Assembly: GCF_014489615.1 (NCBI RefSeq)
Contig: NZ_CP060826.1
Span: 248,001-312,000, forward strand
DNA: 64,000 nt
Source: Streptomyces genisteinicus
Lineage (GTDB): Bacteria > Actinomycetota > Actinomycetes > Streptomycetales > Streptomycetaceae
Direction of reading: 5' to 3'
Shown: in pieces, positions 45,637-54,446 of the stretch
How positions within the stretch are numbered: the first letter of the stretch is position 1
Layout: the number at the start of each line of letters is the position of its first letter
Notes under the pieces: model-generated
Told to the model about the DNA's origin: nothing
The model's database searches: none
The model's input: only the letters and a program-made list of their open reading frames with translations
Made by a program: the position numbers and the translations under genes

Positions 45637-46877
45637 ACGATCTCCCGTGCCAGCGCGCGCAGAGCCACCGCCTGGGTGCAGCGCGGCGCGTAGGCGAGCA
45701 GCGGCTGCTTCATCCGGACGGCTTCCTTCTGCTCCTTCAGGTCTCCGATCAGGCCCACGACGCGCGGATCCCTTATGGCCATCCAGCTCTCCAGCGAGGA
45801 GGTGGCGATGAAACCGCGGCGGGCGTCGTAGTGGTTGACGACGATGCCGAGGTAGTCCAGCTCCAGGTGCATGTCCGCACGGAGGTCGCTGATCTGCGCG
45901 GTGAGAAGTCCGTACGCGTCGGCCGAGCTGTCCTCGGCCTGCACCACGACCAGGACACCCGAGTTCCCCGGAGCTTCGCCGTCGCGGCGCCGTCCGTAGT
46001 ACACGGCGGCGTCCATGCTCAGGCCGAGGCTCGGCGGGCAGTCGATGAGGATGACGTCGTAATTCTCCTCAAGCGGCATCAGCGCCCGCTCCAGGGCGGC
46101 CTCGCGGGCACGGACCCCGGACAGCTTGACGTCCAGGAGGAACGCGTCGGTGCAGGACGGCAGGAGGTGCAGACGGTCGCCGAAGCGCTCGTCGTCCACG
46201 GAGACGACCAGGTCCTTCAGCTTGCCCTTCGAGTCCCCCGCCATGTGCTTGGTGAGGCTATCGCCGTCCAGCGGGAGGAGTTCATGACCGAGCTGCTTGG
46301 TGAGGTGCCCCTGCGGGTCGAAGTCGACGAGCAGCACCCGCAGTCCGAGACCGGGCAGTTGCTCGTGTGCGCTCTCCTCCGCCGCCGTCTCGTCGGCGCC
46401 GGCCCGCGCATGGGCGAAGTGCTTGGACACCCCGACGGCGTGCAGCCGGTCCGGGTCCTCGGCGAGAGCCTGGCCCGCGCCCGCGGTGACGGCGGTCTTG
46501 CCGACGCCGCCCTTCTGGTTGCAGACGATCATCCGCTTCACCACTACCGGCCGCTGCACCCCGGGGGCCGGGTGCGTCTCCAGCCACAGGGAGACGGACT
46601 GTGCGAGTCCCTGCACGAGGGACACCCCGCGGGCGGCACAGTCGCTCCGGAAGCCGTCCCACTGCCCGGGAGGCAGCCAGGTCGAGAAGGACTTGGCGCC
46701 CGTGGTGTCGATGGCGGCAAGGTTGGATCCCAGTCCGCGCCAGGCACTGATGCCCTCATCGACGGCGTGCTGGATGTCGATGCCCCGCTGCGCGGTGCGG
46801 ATCTTCAATTCTTGCTGAAGCGGGCCGGGCAGCTTGGAAACTACCTTCTCCCGGTCCCCGGATGATGGCGACGTCAT
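45633..46877 (-). CDS. parA: ParA-type partition ATPase
   Basis: A 414-residue ParA/Soj-family ATPase. The deviant Walker A KGGVGKT is at 122-128, the A-prime motif VLLVDFDPQG at 181-190 and Walker B VILIDCPPS at 275-283. It has an N-terminal extension of about 110 residues whose first half (LPGPLQQELKIRTAQRG onward) looks like a ribbon-helix-helix or HTH segment, as in P1-type ParA proteins that also repress their own operon. An insertion of about 40 residues, rich in Ala/Glu, separates Walker A from A-prime. The ATG at 46877 follows AAGG at 7 nt. It overlaps parB by 4 nt, forming a parAB operon with parS-like sites upstream and within. Confidence 0.95.
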   Translation of the reverse strand: MTSPSSGDREKVVSKLPGPLQQELKIRTAQRGIDIQHAVDEGISAWRGLGSNLAAIDTTGAKSFSTWLPPGQWDGFRSDCAARGVSLVQGLAQSVSLWLETHPAPGVQRPVVVKRMIVCNQKGGVGKTAVTAGAGQALAEDPDRLHAVGVSKHFAHARAGADETAAEESAHEQLPGLGLRVLLVDFDPQGHLTKQLGHELLPLDGDSLTKHMAGDSKGKLKDLVVSVDDERFGDRLHLLPSCTDAFLLDVKLSGVRAREAALERALMPLEENYDVILIDCPPSLGLSMDAAVYYGRRRDGEAPGNSGVLVVVQAEDSSADAYGLLTAQISDLRADMHLELDYLGIVVNHYDARRGFIATSSLESWMAIRDPRVVGLIGDLKEQKEAVRMKQPLLAYAPRCTQAVALRALAREIV

Positions 46878-47049
46878 GGTGACACCTTACTAACTTCTAA
46901 GATCAACAGCTGCATCGACGCGTTACCACGTTGCTTCATGATGCTGATTCAGCTGCTGACCCGTTTCTCATGACGCCGTCCTGACGGATGGACCGCCCGG
47001 TGTCGGCTCACGGAGCTGCGTCCAGCACCCGGCCCGGCGGGCGGGGGAC

Positions 47050-47106
47050 GCAGCGGGCGGGGTGGGTCTTCATTACGGCGTAATGAAGACCCACCCCGCC
47101 CGCTGC
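47050..47106. repeat. 57-bp perfect inverted repeat centred on a parS-like core
   Basis: Arms of 28 bp (47050-47077 and 47079-47106) are perfectly complementary around a single G. The core 47071-47085 is CATTACGGCGTAATG. The outer arms begin GCAGCGGGCGGGGTGGGTCT. It is much longer than the other copies, so it may act as the main ParB loading site or also as a transcription terminator or cruciform. Confidence 0.85.
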
Positions 47107-47383
47107 CGAAAACCGTTCCGTGCCGGCCTACGGCTGTCGTCGGCATCCGCATCCCCGGCGGACGGACCCGCACTCCTCGGCGTTCCGTCCCGGCGCGGGC
47201 ATCCAGTCGGTGCCCCGGCGGTACGGCCGCGTACGGAAGACCCGCCGGGGAGACAGCCGTGCCGGTTCGCCGTCCGGCAGCCCGTGGACAGACGGGAGCC
47301 TCCGCCCACGGGGCCGCACTCTGTGCGTGCTCCTCCGTCACACCCCGCCGGGAGACGCCGTCCTCCGGGAGGGGCCGGATTCT

Positions 47384-47398
47384 CATTACGCCGTAATG
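47384..47398. promoter_or_regulatory. parS-like palindrome (site 4)
   Basis: CATTACGCCGTAATG, the same core as the sites within parB. The flanks do not extend the palindrome beyond the core by more than a base or two. Confidence 0.72.
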
Positions 47399-47573
47399 GA
47401 GCGAGGGGACGATCCGGCCTGGCTCGCCCGCTGCCAGCACCGGGCCGCCGGATGCGGCGGCACCTGGGGAGCGTGTTCTCCGACCCGGAGGAGGACACGG
47501 CTAGAGGCAGGAAGCCGTCACCGCGTCAGCGAACCGGGGCGGTCCGATCGCCCTTGCCATGGCTCACATCGGG

Positions 47574-47604
47574 CCGGTCTTCATTACGGCGTAATGAAGA
47601 CCGG
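47574..47604. promoter_or_regulatory. parS-like palindrome (site 5), 31-bp inverted repeat
   Basis: The core CATTACGGCGTAATG (47582-47596) is extended on both sides by CCGGTCTT/AAGACCGG into perfect 15-bp arms around one G. It shares the TCTT/AAGA extension with the 57-bp site. Confidence 0.75.
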
Positions 47605-47747
47605 GGGAGAGGCAGCCACTCCGTCTCAGGGAGCGGCCGATGAACGGCCTTCTCCGGACCACCGGTGAACGCAGCGGGCCACCCGGGAAGATGCCTCCTC
47701 GCGAAGGCACCCTGGCCCGCATCGGCACGTGCGGGTGGACCTGCCCG

Positions 47748-48795
47748 TCAGCCGGCCACTGCCTCAATCAACGCGTACGGGGCGGCCCCCATGAGCGGGG
47801 TGACCGACGTGACGCGCAGAGCCGCCTCGAGGCACAGCGCCTCGAAGTCCGCACGGGTGCGTTCCCTGCCGCCCACGTTCACCATCATGTTGAGGTCACT
47901 CAGGTAGGTGCCCTCGTCGTCGGCCCCGACGACGTCCGGGAGCACGGGCTCCACGATCAGCACGACGCCCCCCCGGCGGCAGGGCTTCCCGGCAGTGGCG
48001 GAGGATCGTGACCGCCTGGGCATCCGTCCAGTCGTGCAGGACGCTCTTCACCAGACAGGCGTCCGCGCCCTGCGGCACCGAGCGGAAGAAGTCTCCTGCG
48101 ACCAGGGAGCAGCGCTCCTCCAGTCCGTGCCGTGCCAGGGTCGTCGGGGCGTCGGCCAGTCCTTCGGCGGTGTCGAAGACGATGCCGCTGAGGTCCGGGT
48201 GGGCTTGAAGGACGGCGGCCAGGAGGGTCCCGTTGCCTCCACCCACGTCCACGACCGTGGCGAACCGTCCGAAGTCGACGGCACCCGGCAGCACGGAAGC
48301 GGTTTCGGAGACCACCTGGCCCATCGCCGCGTTGAAGTCGGCGGAGAGTTCCGGGTTGCGCGCGAGATGGGTGAAGAAGTCCGTGCCGAAGACGGAGTCG
48401 AACGCGATCTCGCCGGTACGGACGCTTCTCTCGAGGTGCTCCCAGGCCCGCACGATCGCCGGATCCGTGAACATACGCACGAACGACGTGAGGGAGGCGG
48501 GGTGGTCCGGGCGGAGGAGCGCGCCCGACTCCGTCACGGAGAACGTGCCGGGGGAGTCCTCCGCAAGCAGGCCGAGCACGGCCAGGGCACGCAGCAGGCG
48601 GGTGGTCGGCTGCGGTGCCGTCTCTGCGTCTGCGGCCACCTCCGCGGCCGTGCGCTGCCCGTCCCCGATCCGTTCCACGACTCCCAGCCGGACGGCCGCG
48701 CGCAGGGTGTGGGCGGCCATGCTCCCGAAGGCCATCCGTACGACGAGTTCCCGGCCCGCTGCCGTCCGCGCCGTCTGTATCTCGGTGGTGCTCAC
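47748..48795 (-). pseudogene. SAM-dependent O-methyltransferase, frameshifted
   Basis: Methyltransf_2-type small-molecule O-methyltransferase. It has an N-terminal dimerisation/winged-helix part (residues 1-110), then the SAM motif DVGGGNGTL and the DWTD motif near the catalytic region. The frame starting at GTG 48795 (AAAGGA about 10 nt upstream) runs to LPPGG and then slips. The family continuation VVLIVEPVLPD, through GGRERTRADF to the end, is in the next frame. The slip is at seven consecutive G residues (C on the + strand, 47968-47974). Six would restore one 348-residue protein, the normal family length. It is either a true mutation or a sequence error. It sits 62 bp after the AraC-type gene on the same strand. 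Confidence 0.85.
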
Positions 48796-48857
48796 AGAGA
48801 GGGGTTCCTTTCACCTCGGCCGACCGCGACCGGTCGGCCGGACAGGGACAAGGGCCG

Positions 48858-49688
48858 TCAGGGCCCTGTGGACACGTCCAGCCCGGCCAGCGCACCGGGG
48901 GTGCAGCCGGCGAGGGCCTGGACGTCGCGGTGGAGATGAGGCTGATCGGTGTATCCGCAGGCCGCGGCGACGTCTCCGGCCCGCTCTCCGGCGAGGAGGG
49001 CCTTCGCGGCATGGTCGAAGCGGACGAGCATGGCGGCCCGTTTGGGTGTCAGACCGACCTGGGCGCTGAAGCGGGCCCAGAGCCGCTTGCGGCTCCAGCC
49101 GCAGGACTCGGCAAGGGCTCCGACCCTCACCCGCCCCCGGCCGGCCACGATGGCGTCCCAGGCCGCCGCGACCTCCGCCGTCATGGGCGGGGCTCCCTGA
49201 GCTCTCCGTCTGAGGAAGTCATCGGTGAGCGCCAGGCGTTGCTGCCAGGAACCGGTCTCGGCCAGCTGCTCTCGCAGCAGTCGTGCGCGTCGCCCCCACA
49301 GGTCGTCGAGTCCCGTGACGGACCCGTCCAGTTCCAGCGGGGGGACACCCAGCACCGCGTAGGCGGCCCGGGGGGACAACGCCACCTCGACGCATTCGAC
49401 GCCCTGCCCCCGGACCCGGGCAGGGCCCGGGGTGAGGGAGGCGACGAGGCCGTCCAACGGCCGGGGACCGGACCCTTCGTCCACCGTGATCGGGCCGGAT
49501 CCCAGCCCGATCACGACGATGACGGCGGGCTGCGGCAGCACCCGCATGTCGAGCCGGCCGGACAGACGGTCCCGGAACCCGGCCATCCGCACTCCAGGAC
49601 GAGAGGCACCCCATCGAGGCCGGCTGACTTCCCAGCGTTCGGCGATGGCGCACTCCTGGGGGGCAGCCCCCGCTTCGACTCTCGGCAT
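48858..49688 (-). CDS. AraC-family transcriptional regulator
   Basis: A 276-residue regulator. The N-terminal half (about 20-150) is a ligand or sensory region of the type often found with AraC DNA-binding domains in actinomycetes (VLPQPAVIVVIGLG, then SPRAAYAVLGVPPLEL). The C-terminal 100 residues carry two helix-turn-helix motifs: GRVRVGALAESCGWSRKRL and AGDVAAACGYTDQPHLHRD, with the typical ACGYxDQxHxxR signature. The ATG at 49688 is the first good start, though its GAGG is very close. It lies directly upstream of the O-methyltransferase on the same strand, so it may control it. The inducer is unknown. Confidence 0.9.
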   Translation of the reverse strand: MPRVEAGAAPQECAIAERWEVSRPRWGASRPGVRMAGFRDRLSGRLDMRVLPQPAVIVVIGLGSGPITVDEGSGPRPLDGLVASLTPGPARVRGQGVECVEVALSPRAAYAVLGVPPLELDGSVTGLDDLWGRRARLLREQLAETGSWQQRLALTDDFLRRRAQGAPPMTAEVAAAWDAIVAGRGRVRVGALAESCGWSRKRLWARFSAQVGLTPKRAAMLVRFDHAAKALLAGERAGDVAAACGYTDQPHLHRDVQALAGCTPGALAGLDVSTGP

Positions 49689-49928
49689 GCCTCAAGGCTG
49701 GCCGATGCCACCGGCCTTGTCTTGGACGAAAGTTCCCCGCCCTCGGAGGCAACAGGGCCCGGTCCCTCCGGCGGAGGGAGCGCCGTCGGGGACCGGGGAG
49801 GAAAAGAAGCCTGCAGGGGCGGGGGAGCAGGTGTTCGTCTGTCGTCCGCGGGCTCGACTTTCCTGCCCTGGAGGGGGATGCCGACCGCCGCGGGGCAGGG
49901 GCACCGAAGGCGAGGGTCTGAACTGCTT

Positions 49929-50460
49929 CGGTCCCTCCCTCGTTCAGTCCCTCCGCAAAGCCGCAGGTCACAGCGATCTGCCAGGGACCGGAGGGACTGA
50001 AGGGACTCAAAGTGCCAGTATCCAGCTGCGTGCGGGCGCGCGTATGCACGCGTACGTAAGAGTACGTAGGTCTCTACGCATAACAAGGTAAGGGCTTAAA
50101 TAGTATTAATCCCAGTGCGCTGATAACTAGGGAAATGAGTCCCTTCAGTCCCTCGCCGATCGGCCATACATGCTCTGACCTGCGAAAATGGGGGAGGGAC
50201 CGAACAGGGACCGTTCAGTCCCCCGCCCCTGGCAGGCTTTCAGTCCCTCAGCCGCGCGGCGCGGCAGCCGTCCTGAGGGGAGGACCGCCTCGGGCCGAGC
50301 CCCCCGCCCCGCCGGCGGAGCGCCGGACCGTCCTCACCGGAGGGACCGAGGGACTGAAGGGACTCACTTTCGAATACATGCTCATGCCTCCCACGAACGT
50401 GGGAATCCGTGCGCTAGGCTCAGCCCCCTATAAGGGAAAGTCAGTCCCTTCAGTCCCTCT
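49929..50460. other. Replication origin A (iterons of the CCCT type)
   Basis: A gene-free region upstream of the first primase-polymerase gene. Four 19-bp iterons TGAGTCCCTTCAGTCCCTC are present: reverse at 49991-50009, forward at 50136-50154, reverse at 50348-50366, forward at 50441-50459 (TC for TG at its start). Partial copies lie at 49929-49952 and 50194-50222. Each iteron is itself a 9-bp direct repeat of AGTCCCT. A 12-bp box GCTCTGACCTGC occurs at 50172-50183 and inverted with one mismatch at 49963-49974, each 16-17 bp outside an iteron. Between the mirrored pairs is the most AT-rich stretch here (about 50080-50115), a likely unwinding element. The last iteron follows a TATAAG, so it may autoregulate the rep genes. 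Confidence 0.82.
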
Positions 50461-50549
50461 GTCTCGCTCCGCACCGCGCTGACCAGGCACGACGTGAGGG
50501 TCCGGCAGAGGGACCGATTCTGCAGGCACCACAGGAACGGACCGACCAC

Positions 50550-51626
50550 GTGCAGCGCCACGCCGACACCGCGTCACCGGGAGTCGCGCAGCCGCCGCGA
50601 CCCGCCGAGGTCGCGCGGTGGCTGGCGAGCCGTCAGTGGCCCGTCCACCCGCTGGCTCCGGGACGCAAGACGCCGGCCGCCAACTGCGCGGAGTGCCGCA
50701 CCCGCTCCCACGACCCGTCCCGGTGCCCCTGCCACGCCCGGGGAGGCTGGTGCCACGGCTTCCACAGCGCCACCACCGACCCGGCCCGGATCGACGGCTG
50801 GTGGGGCCGGGAGCCCCGCGCGGGCGTCGGGGTCTCCTGCGGCCCCGCGGGGCTCGTCGTCCTCGACGTGGACGCCCACGCCGCACAGGTCCCCGGACGC
50901 GACCGGCTGCTGCCGGGCATCGGGATCCCCGACCAGGTCGATCTCGACGGCCTCGCCTCCGGGTTCGACACCCTCGCCCTCCTGGCCGCCTACCGCGGGC
51001 AGCAGAACCCGGCCGAAGACGAAACGACACTGCGCGTCCGCACCCCGTCCGGCGGGCTCCACATCTGGTACCTGAACCCCGAACCCGCCACCCGCTTCCG
51101 CTCGTCCACCGGTTCCAGCCCCAGGACCGCCCTCGCCTGGCAGGTGGACGTGCGCGCGCACGGCGGCTACATCGTCGCGCCCGCGACCCGCACCCCTGCG
51201 GGCGTCTACACGCCCGCAGGCGCCGTACGGGAGCCCGCCCCGCTCCCCGCCTGGCTCGCCACCGAACTGACCCGCACCGGGCACGTCATACGGCCGTCCC
51301 CGCTCCCTGCGCCCCGCCCCGCGGCAAAGACCTCACACGCCCGCTACGGGGCCGCAGAAGGGCTGCTGGAGCCCCTTCTCGAGAGCGTCCGCGAATGCGC
51401 CGCCCTCAGCGAGGGGACCGGTTTCACCGAGAAGCTCAACCGGGCCGCGTACACCGCGGGCGGACTCGTGGGAGCAGGCCACTTGAACCAGGACGAAACC
51501 CGCCGAAGGCTGTCGGAAGCCGCTCACTATGCTCGTCCCCACCAGCACCGCCGCAGTGAGTCGATCATCGACGCAGCCTTGTCCGCAGGCGCCAGCCGCC
51601 CGTTCCACCCCCGAGGACTCGCATGA
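50550..51626 (+). CDS. Plasmid primase-polymerase, locus A
   Basis: A 358-residue protein of the bifunctional primase-polymerase (PrimPol, archaeo-eukaryotic primase fold) family. The catalytic acidic motif is VVLDVDAH (D106, D108), the second motif TPSGGLHIWY (167-174) holds the His, and a third acidic position is D200 before HGGYIVAP (204-211). A Cys/His-rich segment (C46, C49, C59, C61, C68) may bind zinc. The C-terminal 90 residues are helical (KLNRAAYTAGGLV). It would make primers or initiate synthesis at the adjacent iteron origin. The start is GTG 50550. The gene overlaps the helicase gene by 4 nt (ATGA). A clear paralogue lies at 54447-55553. Confidence 0.9.
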   Translation: MQRHADTASPGVAQPPRPAEVARWLASRQWPVHPLAPGRKTPAANCAECRTRSHDPSRCPCHARGGWCHGFHSATTDPARIDGWWGREPRAGVGVSCGPAGLVVLDVDAHAAQVPGRDRLLPGIGIPDQVDLDGLASGFDTLALLAAYRGQQNPAEDETTLRVRTPSGGLHIWYLNPEPATRFRSSTGSSPRTALAWQVDVRAHGGYIVAPATRTPAGVYTPAGAVREPAPLPAWLATELTRTGHVIRPSPLPAPRPAAKTSHARYGAAEGLLEPLLESVRECAALSEGTGFTEKLNRAAYTAGGLVGAGHLNQDETRRRLSEAAHYARPHQHRRSESIIDAALSAGASRPFHPRGLA

Positions 51627-53167
51627 GTAGCGCCGACAGCAGCCGCTTCGACGCCGCTGCCGCCGCTCAGCAGATGCTGGACATCGAGGCGGCGGCCCCC
51701 GCGTGGGTGCCGCCCCAGCTGGCACAGACCTCCGCCCCCGCGGACGAGCCCGTCCTGCTGCCGCCCATGCTCAGCGACCGCGGCAACGCCAAGCTGTTCG
51801 CCCAGCTCTACAGCGACCGGTTCCGCCACGTCGAAGGCCTCGGCTGGTACTGCTGGGACCAGTTCCGCTGGAAGCGCGTCGGAGGCGAGAAGGCCGCCCT
51901 GTGGGCTGCGGGGGACATGGCCGAGCAGATGTCGCGTTCCGACCCCAGCGGCGTCTTCAGCGACCGGGAGATCGCCCAGCACCGCCGGCGCACCATGTCC
52001 ACCAGCGGCATGAAGGCCCTTCTCCACCAGGCCAAGGCCGCTCCCGCGCTGAGCCTCGACCCCGACGTCCTCGACGGCGACGCGTACTCCCTGTGCACCC
52101 CGGCGGGCGTCGTCGACCTGCGCAACGGACGGCTGCACAAGCCCGATCCGCTGCGCGACCTCCACTCGCGCGCCACCCAGGTCGCCCCGCAGGCGATGCC
52201 CACCCCGCGCTGGCACGCCTTCCTGGACGACACCTTCGGCGACGACGCCAGGGGCCAGGAGATGATCGACTTCCTGCACCTGCTCCTCGGCTACTCCATC
52301 ACCGGGGACGTCGGCGCGCAGGTGCTGCCCTTCCTGTGGGGCAAGGGGGCCAACGGCAAGTCCGTCCTGCTGGACGTGATGATCCAGGTCATGGGCGACT
52401 ACGCCGACGCCGCCCCGCCCGGATTCCTCATGGACAAGGGCAACTTCGCCGAGCACTCCACCGAACTCACCGAGCTCCACGGCCGCCGCATCTTCGTGTG
52501 CAGCGAACTCAAGCCCAACGACAAGTTCGACGAGGCACGCGTCAAACTGCTCACCGGCGGGGACAAGATCAAGGCCCGCAGGATGCGGCAGGACTACTTC
52601 AGCTTCACCCCCACCCACAAGCTCTGGCTCCTCGGCAACCACCAGCCCGAAGTCGGCACCGGCGGGCACGCGTTCTGGCGCCGTATCCGCCTCATCCCGT
52701 TCGAGCGCGTCGTCCCGGCCGAGCGGAAGATCGACAACCTGGCCGGCGAGCTCGTCCAGGAGGAGGGGCCCGGCATCCTGCACTGGCTCGTCCAGGGCGC
52801 CATCCGCTACCTCACCAGCCGCGACCCGCTGACCGGGCCCTCCTCGGTCCGCCTGGCCACCGCCGCCTACGAGACCACCGAGGACCACATCGGCCGCTTC
52901 GTCGGCGAGTGCTGCGTGCGCCAGGGCCCCGACACCTCGGACCTGCGCGTCGAACAGGGCCTGCTGTACGCGACGTACACCGCCTGGTGCAGTTCGGAGG
53001 GGATCCGGGCGGACACGCCCCGTGCGTTCGCCGGCCGCATCCGCCAGGAGGTGGGCCTCGCCTCCCCGGCGGAGATGCTCAAGTCCAGCGGCAAGAAGTA
53101 CTACCCCGCGCTGGCGCTCCTCCCGGACGACATCCGCTCCGACACCCCCGGCGGTGGGCGCCCGTGA
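51623..53167 (+). CDS. SF3/D5-type plasmid replication helicase, locus A
   Basis: A 514-residue phage/plasmid primase C-terminal helicase (D5_N plus SF3 AAA-type ATPase). The D5_N part covers about 85-225, Walker A GKGANGKS is at 240-247, Walker B is within RRIFVCSEL (288-296), and motif C is KLWLLGNH (333-340) with an Arg-finger-like FWRRIRLIPFER downstream. A winged-helix-like tail (from about 425) may contact origin DNA. It would unwind the origin together with the upstream primase-polymerase, with which it is translationally coupled. The paralogue at 55550-57076 aligns along its whole length. Confidence 0.93.
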   Translation: MSSADSSRFDAAAAAQQMLDIEAAAPAWVPPQLAQTSAPADEPVLLPPMLSDRGNAKLFAQLYSDRFRHVEGLGWYCWDQFRWKRVGGEKAALWAAGDMAEQMSRSDPSGVFSDREIAQHRRRTMSTSGMKALLHQAKAAPALSLDPDVLDGDAYSLCTPAGVVDLRNGRLHKPDPLRDLHSRATQVAPQAMPTPRWHAFLDDTFGDDARGQEMIDFLHLLLGYSITGDVGAQVLPFLWGKGANGKSVLLDVMIQVMGDYADAAPPGFLMDKGNFAEHSTELTELHGRRIFVCSELKPNDKFDEARVKLLTGGDKIKARRMRQDYFSFTPTHKLWLLGNHQPEVGTGGHAFWRRIRLIPFERVVPAERKIDNLAGELVQEEGPGILHWLVQGAIRYLTSRDPLTGPSSVRLATAAYETTEDHIGRFVGECCVRQGPDTSDLRVEQGLLYATYTAWCSSEGIRADTPRAFAGRIRQEVGLASPAEMLKSSGKKYYPALALLPDDIRSDTPGGGRP

Positions 53168-53300
53168 ACCGAGGCCTTCTGCCCAGGATCCCGGCGCCGC
53201 CCTACCATGGAGGCGTCCCGGCCCTTCGCGCCCCGCTGCCCGGCACGGACGGCGGAGCCGCCGGCCCGAGCCGCCACATCACCGACAAGGAGCCGCGTCC

Positions 53301-53681
53301 ATGAGCTCGCTGCTGCACGAAAGCCAGCTCGCACACGAAGCGAACGTGGTGTGGCTGGAGGACCTCGACGGTCTCGACTACGTCCGCCAGGCGCTCGACA
53401 AGAGCGCCCGCCGCGGCGGCAAGCCCCGCTACGCCCGTGACGGACGCATGGTCGGCTACGCGGAACTCGACAAGGACGCCGAGGCCAACCCCGACAGCGG
53501 CCTCTTCCAGCGCCGGACCTTCTTCCTCCTCCCGCACGACCGCCCCAACGAGCCCGAGGGCCTGTACAAGGAGGGCGCCCCGGGCGAGGCGGTGGACCCC
53601 CGGACGATCGAGCCGCGCCGGGTGGGGGAGAAGACACCGCGCTCGCAGGGGAAGCGCCGGAACGAGATAGTCCCCTCCTGA
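53301..53681 (+). CDS. Small conserved protein of replication locus A, function unknown
   Basis: A 126-residue acidic-then-basic protein that I cannot assign. AAGGAG lies 8 nt before the ATG. Its relative at 57073-57474 sits in the same place after the second helicase. Both share VWLED near residue 17, LDYVRQ, a GxPxYxRDGRMxGYA segment, FFLLPHDR/FWLLPHDR, GLY and a GEAVDPRTIEP-like tail. Here a 133-bp gap separates it from the helicase, whereas the second copy overlaps. Conservation with the replication pair suggests a role in replication control or copy number, but nothing in the sequence proves it. Confidence 0.82.
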   Translation: MSSLLHESQLAHEANVVWLEDLDGLDYVRQALDKSARRGGKPRYARDGRMVGYAELDKDAEANPDSGLFQRRTFFLLPHDRPNEPEGLYKEGAPGEAVDPRTIEPRRVGEKTPRSQGKRRNEIVPS

Positions 53682-53971
53682 CCGTCCCCGGCCCCCGGCA
53701 GGCCCGCGGGGCCGGGTGCCGCCCGCACACGGGGCCCGGGGAGGGGAGGGGCGCCCAGGCAGGCGTTCCGCCCCGTCACGGCGTCCCCGGGGGCTTGCTC
53801 CGGGCCTGCGGGCCACCGCGGCACGGCCCGCTCCACACGCACGCACGCACGGCCGTACCCGGAGCGCCGCGGCTCCGGCGAGGGGACGCGCACGCGGTGC
53901 CCGCAGCCGGCATCGGCGCCCCTAAACATGCCCGGTACGGCAAACCGCTCGGCAACCGCTGGAGAACCGCT

Positions 53972-54433
53972 CGAGTCGCTTCGGTCGCTGCGTCACCGAG
54001 GCGGCCGGAGCCGGCGACGGGGGCGCCCGCGCCCGGCCCGGGACAGCGACCGGGGCACAGCGACGGGCTTGCCGCTCAGTAGCTCTCGCCGTTTCGGCAT
54101 CATCGCAGGTCAGAGCTTATGTGACACCCTGTCAGCGACCGAAGCGACTCAGCGTGCGGATATATGGAGCGGCGGAATACGCTTCTGCATGTGCCCGTGT
54201 AGGGCATATAGGGGGAAGTTGAGTCGCTTCAGTCGCTGATTGGTTGTCGGTACCGCTCTGACCTGCTGTTTTGTCAGGTCTCTGGGCAGCTACCGAAGAA
54301 AACCGGGTCGCTCGGGCAGCTCCCGCGGCGGAAGAATCGGAGCGGCGGGCTTCCGGTTGAGTTGCTTTCATATCTCCTTCAGCCACGTACGTTTCGCTAG
54401 TCTGTTTGAGTCAGTCAGTCGCTTGGGTCGCTG
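53972..54433. other. Replication origin B (iterons of the CGCT type)
   Basis: Iterons of consensus TGAGTCGCTTCAGTCGCTG: forward 53972-53990, reverse 54133-54151, forward 54220-54238, forward 54415-54433, each with one to three variant bases. The 12-bp box GCTCTGACCTGC is at 54255-54266 and inverted at 54105-54116, each exactly 16 bp outside an iteron. The mirrored box-iteron/iteron-box core (54105-54266) matches that of origin A (49963-50183) in order, orientation and spacing, while the iteron bases differ by C-to-G changes. The last iteron ends 13 bp before the primase-polymerase ATG. Confidence 0.82.
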
Positions 54434-54446
54434 TTGGGGGATGCGC

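Larger units (their letters stand above)
46878..47747. other. 870-bp parA upstream region carrying centromere-like sites
   Basis: I see no convincing gene here. Several open frames exist but lack ribosome sites and normal codon bias. The region holds three CATTACGSCGTAATG palindromes (centres 47078, 47391, 47589), two of them extended into longer perfect inverted repeats. Together with the two inside parB they form a dispersed centromere. Those nearest parA could also let ParA/ParB regulate the operon. Confidence 0.7.

Noticed and set aside
46949..47668. Several 140-190-codon frames upstream of parA on both strands
   Set aside because: They overlap the parS-like palindromes, lack ribosome sites and have poor codon bias, so I treat the region as non-coding.
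51527..52888. Long minus-strand frame opposite the helicase
   Set aside because: It is antisense to clear Walker A/B coding sequence and has no independent start signals.
54240..54446. Longer start for the second primase-polymerase
   Set aside because: The extra residues run through origin iterons and are not shared with the paralogue. ATG 54447 has a proper GGGGG spacing.
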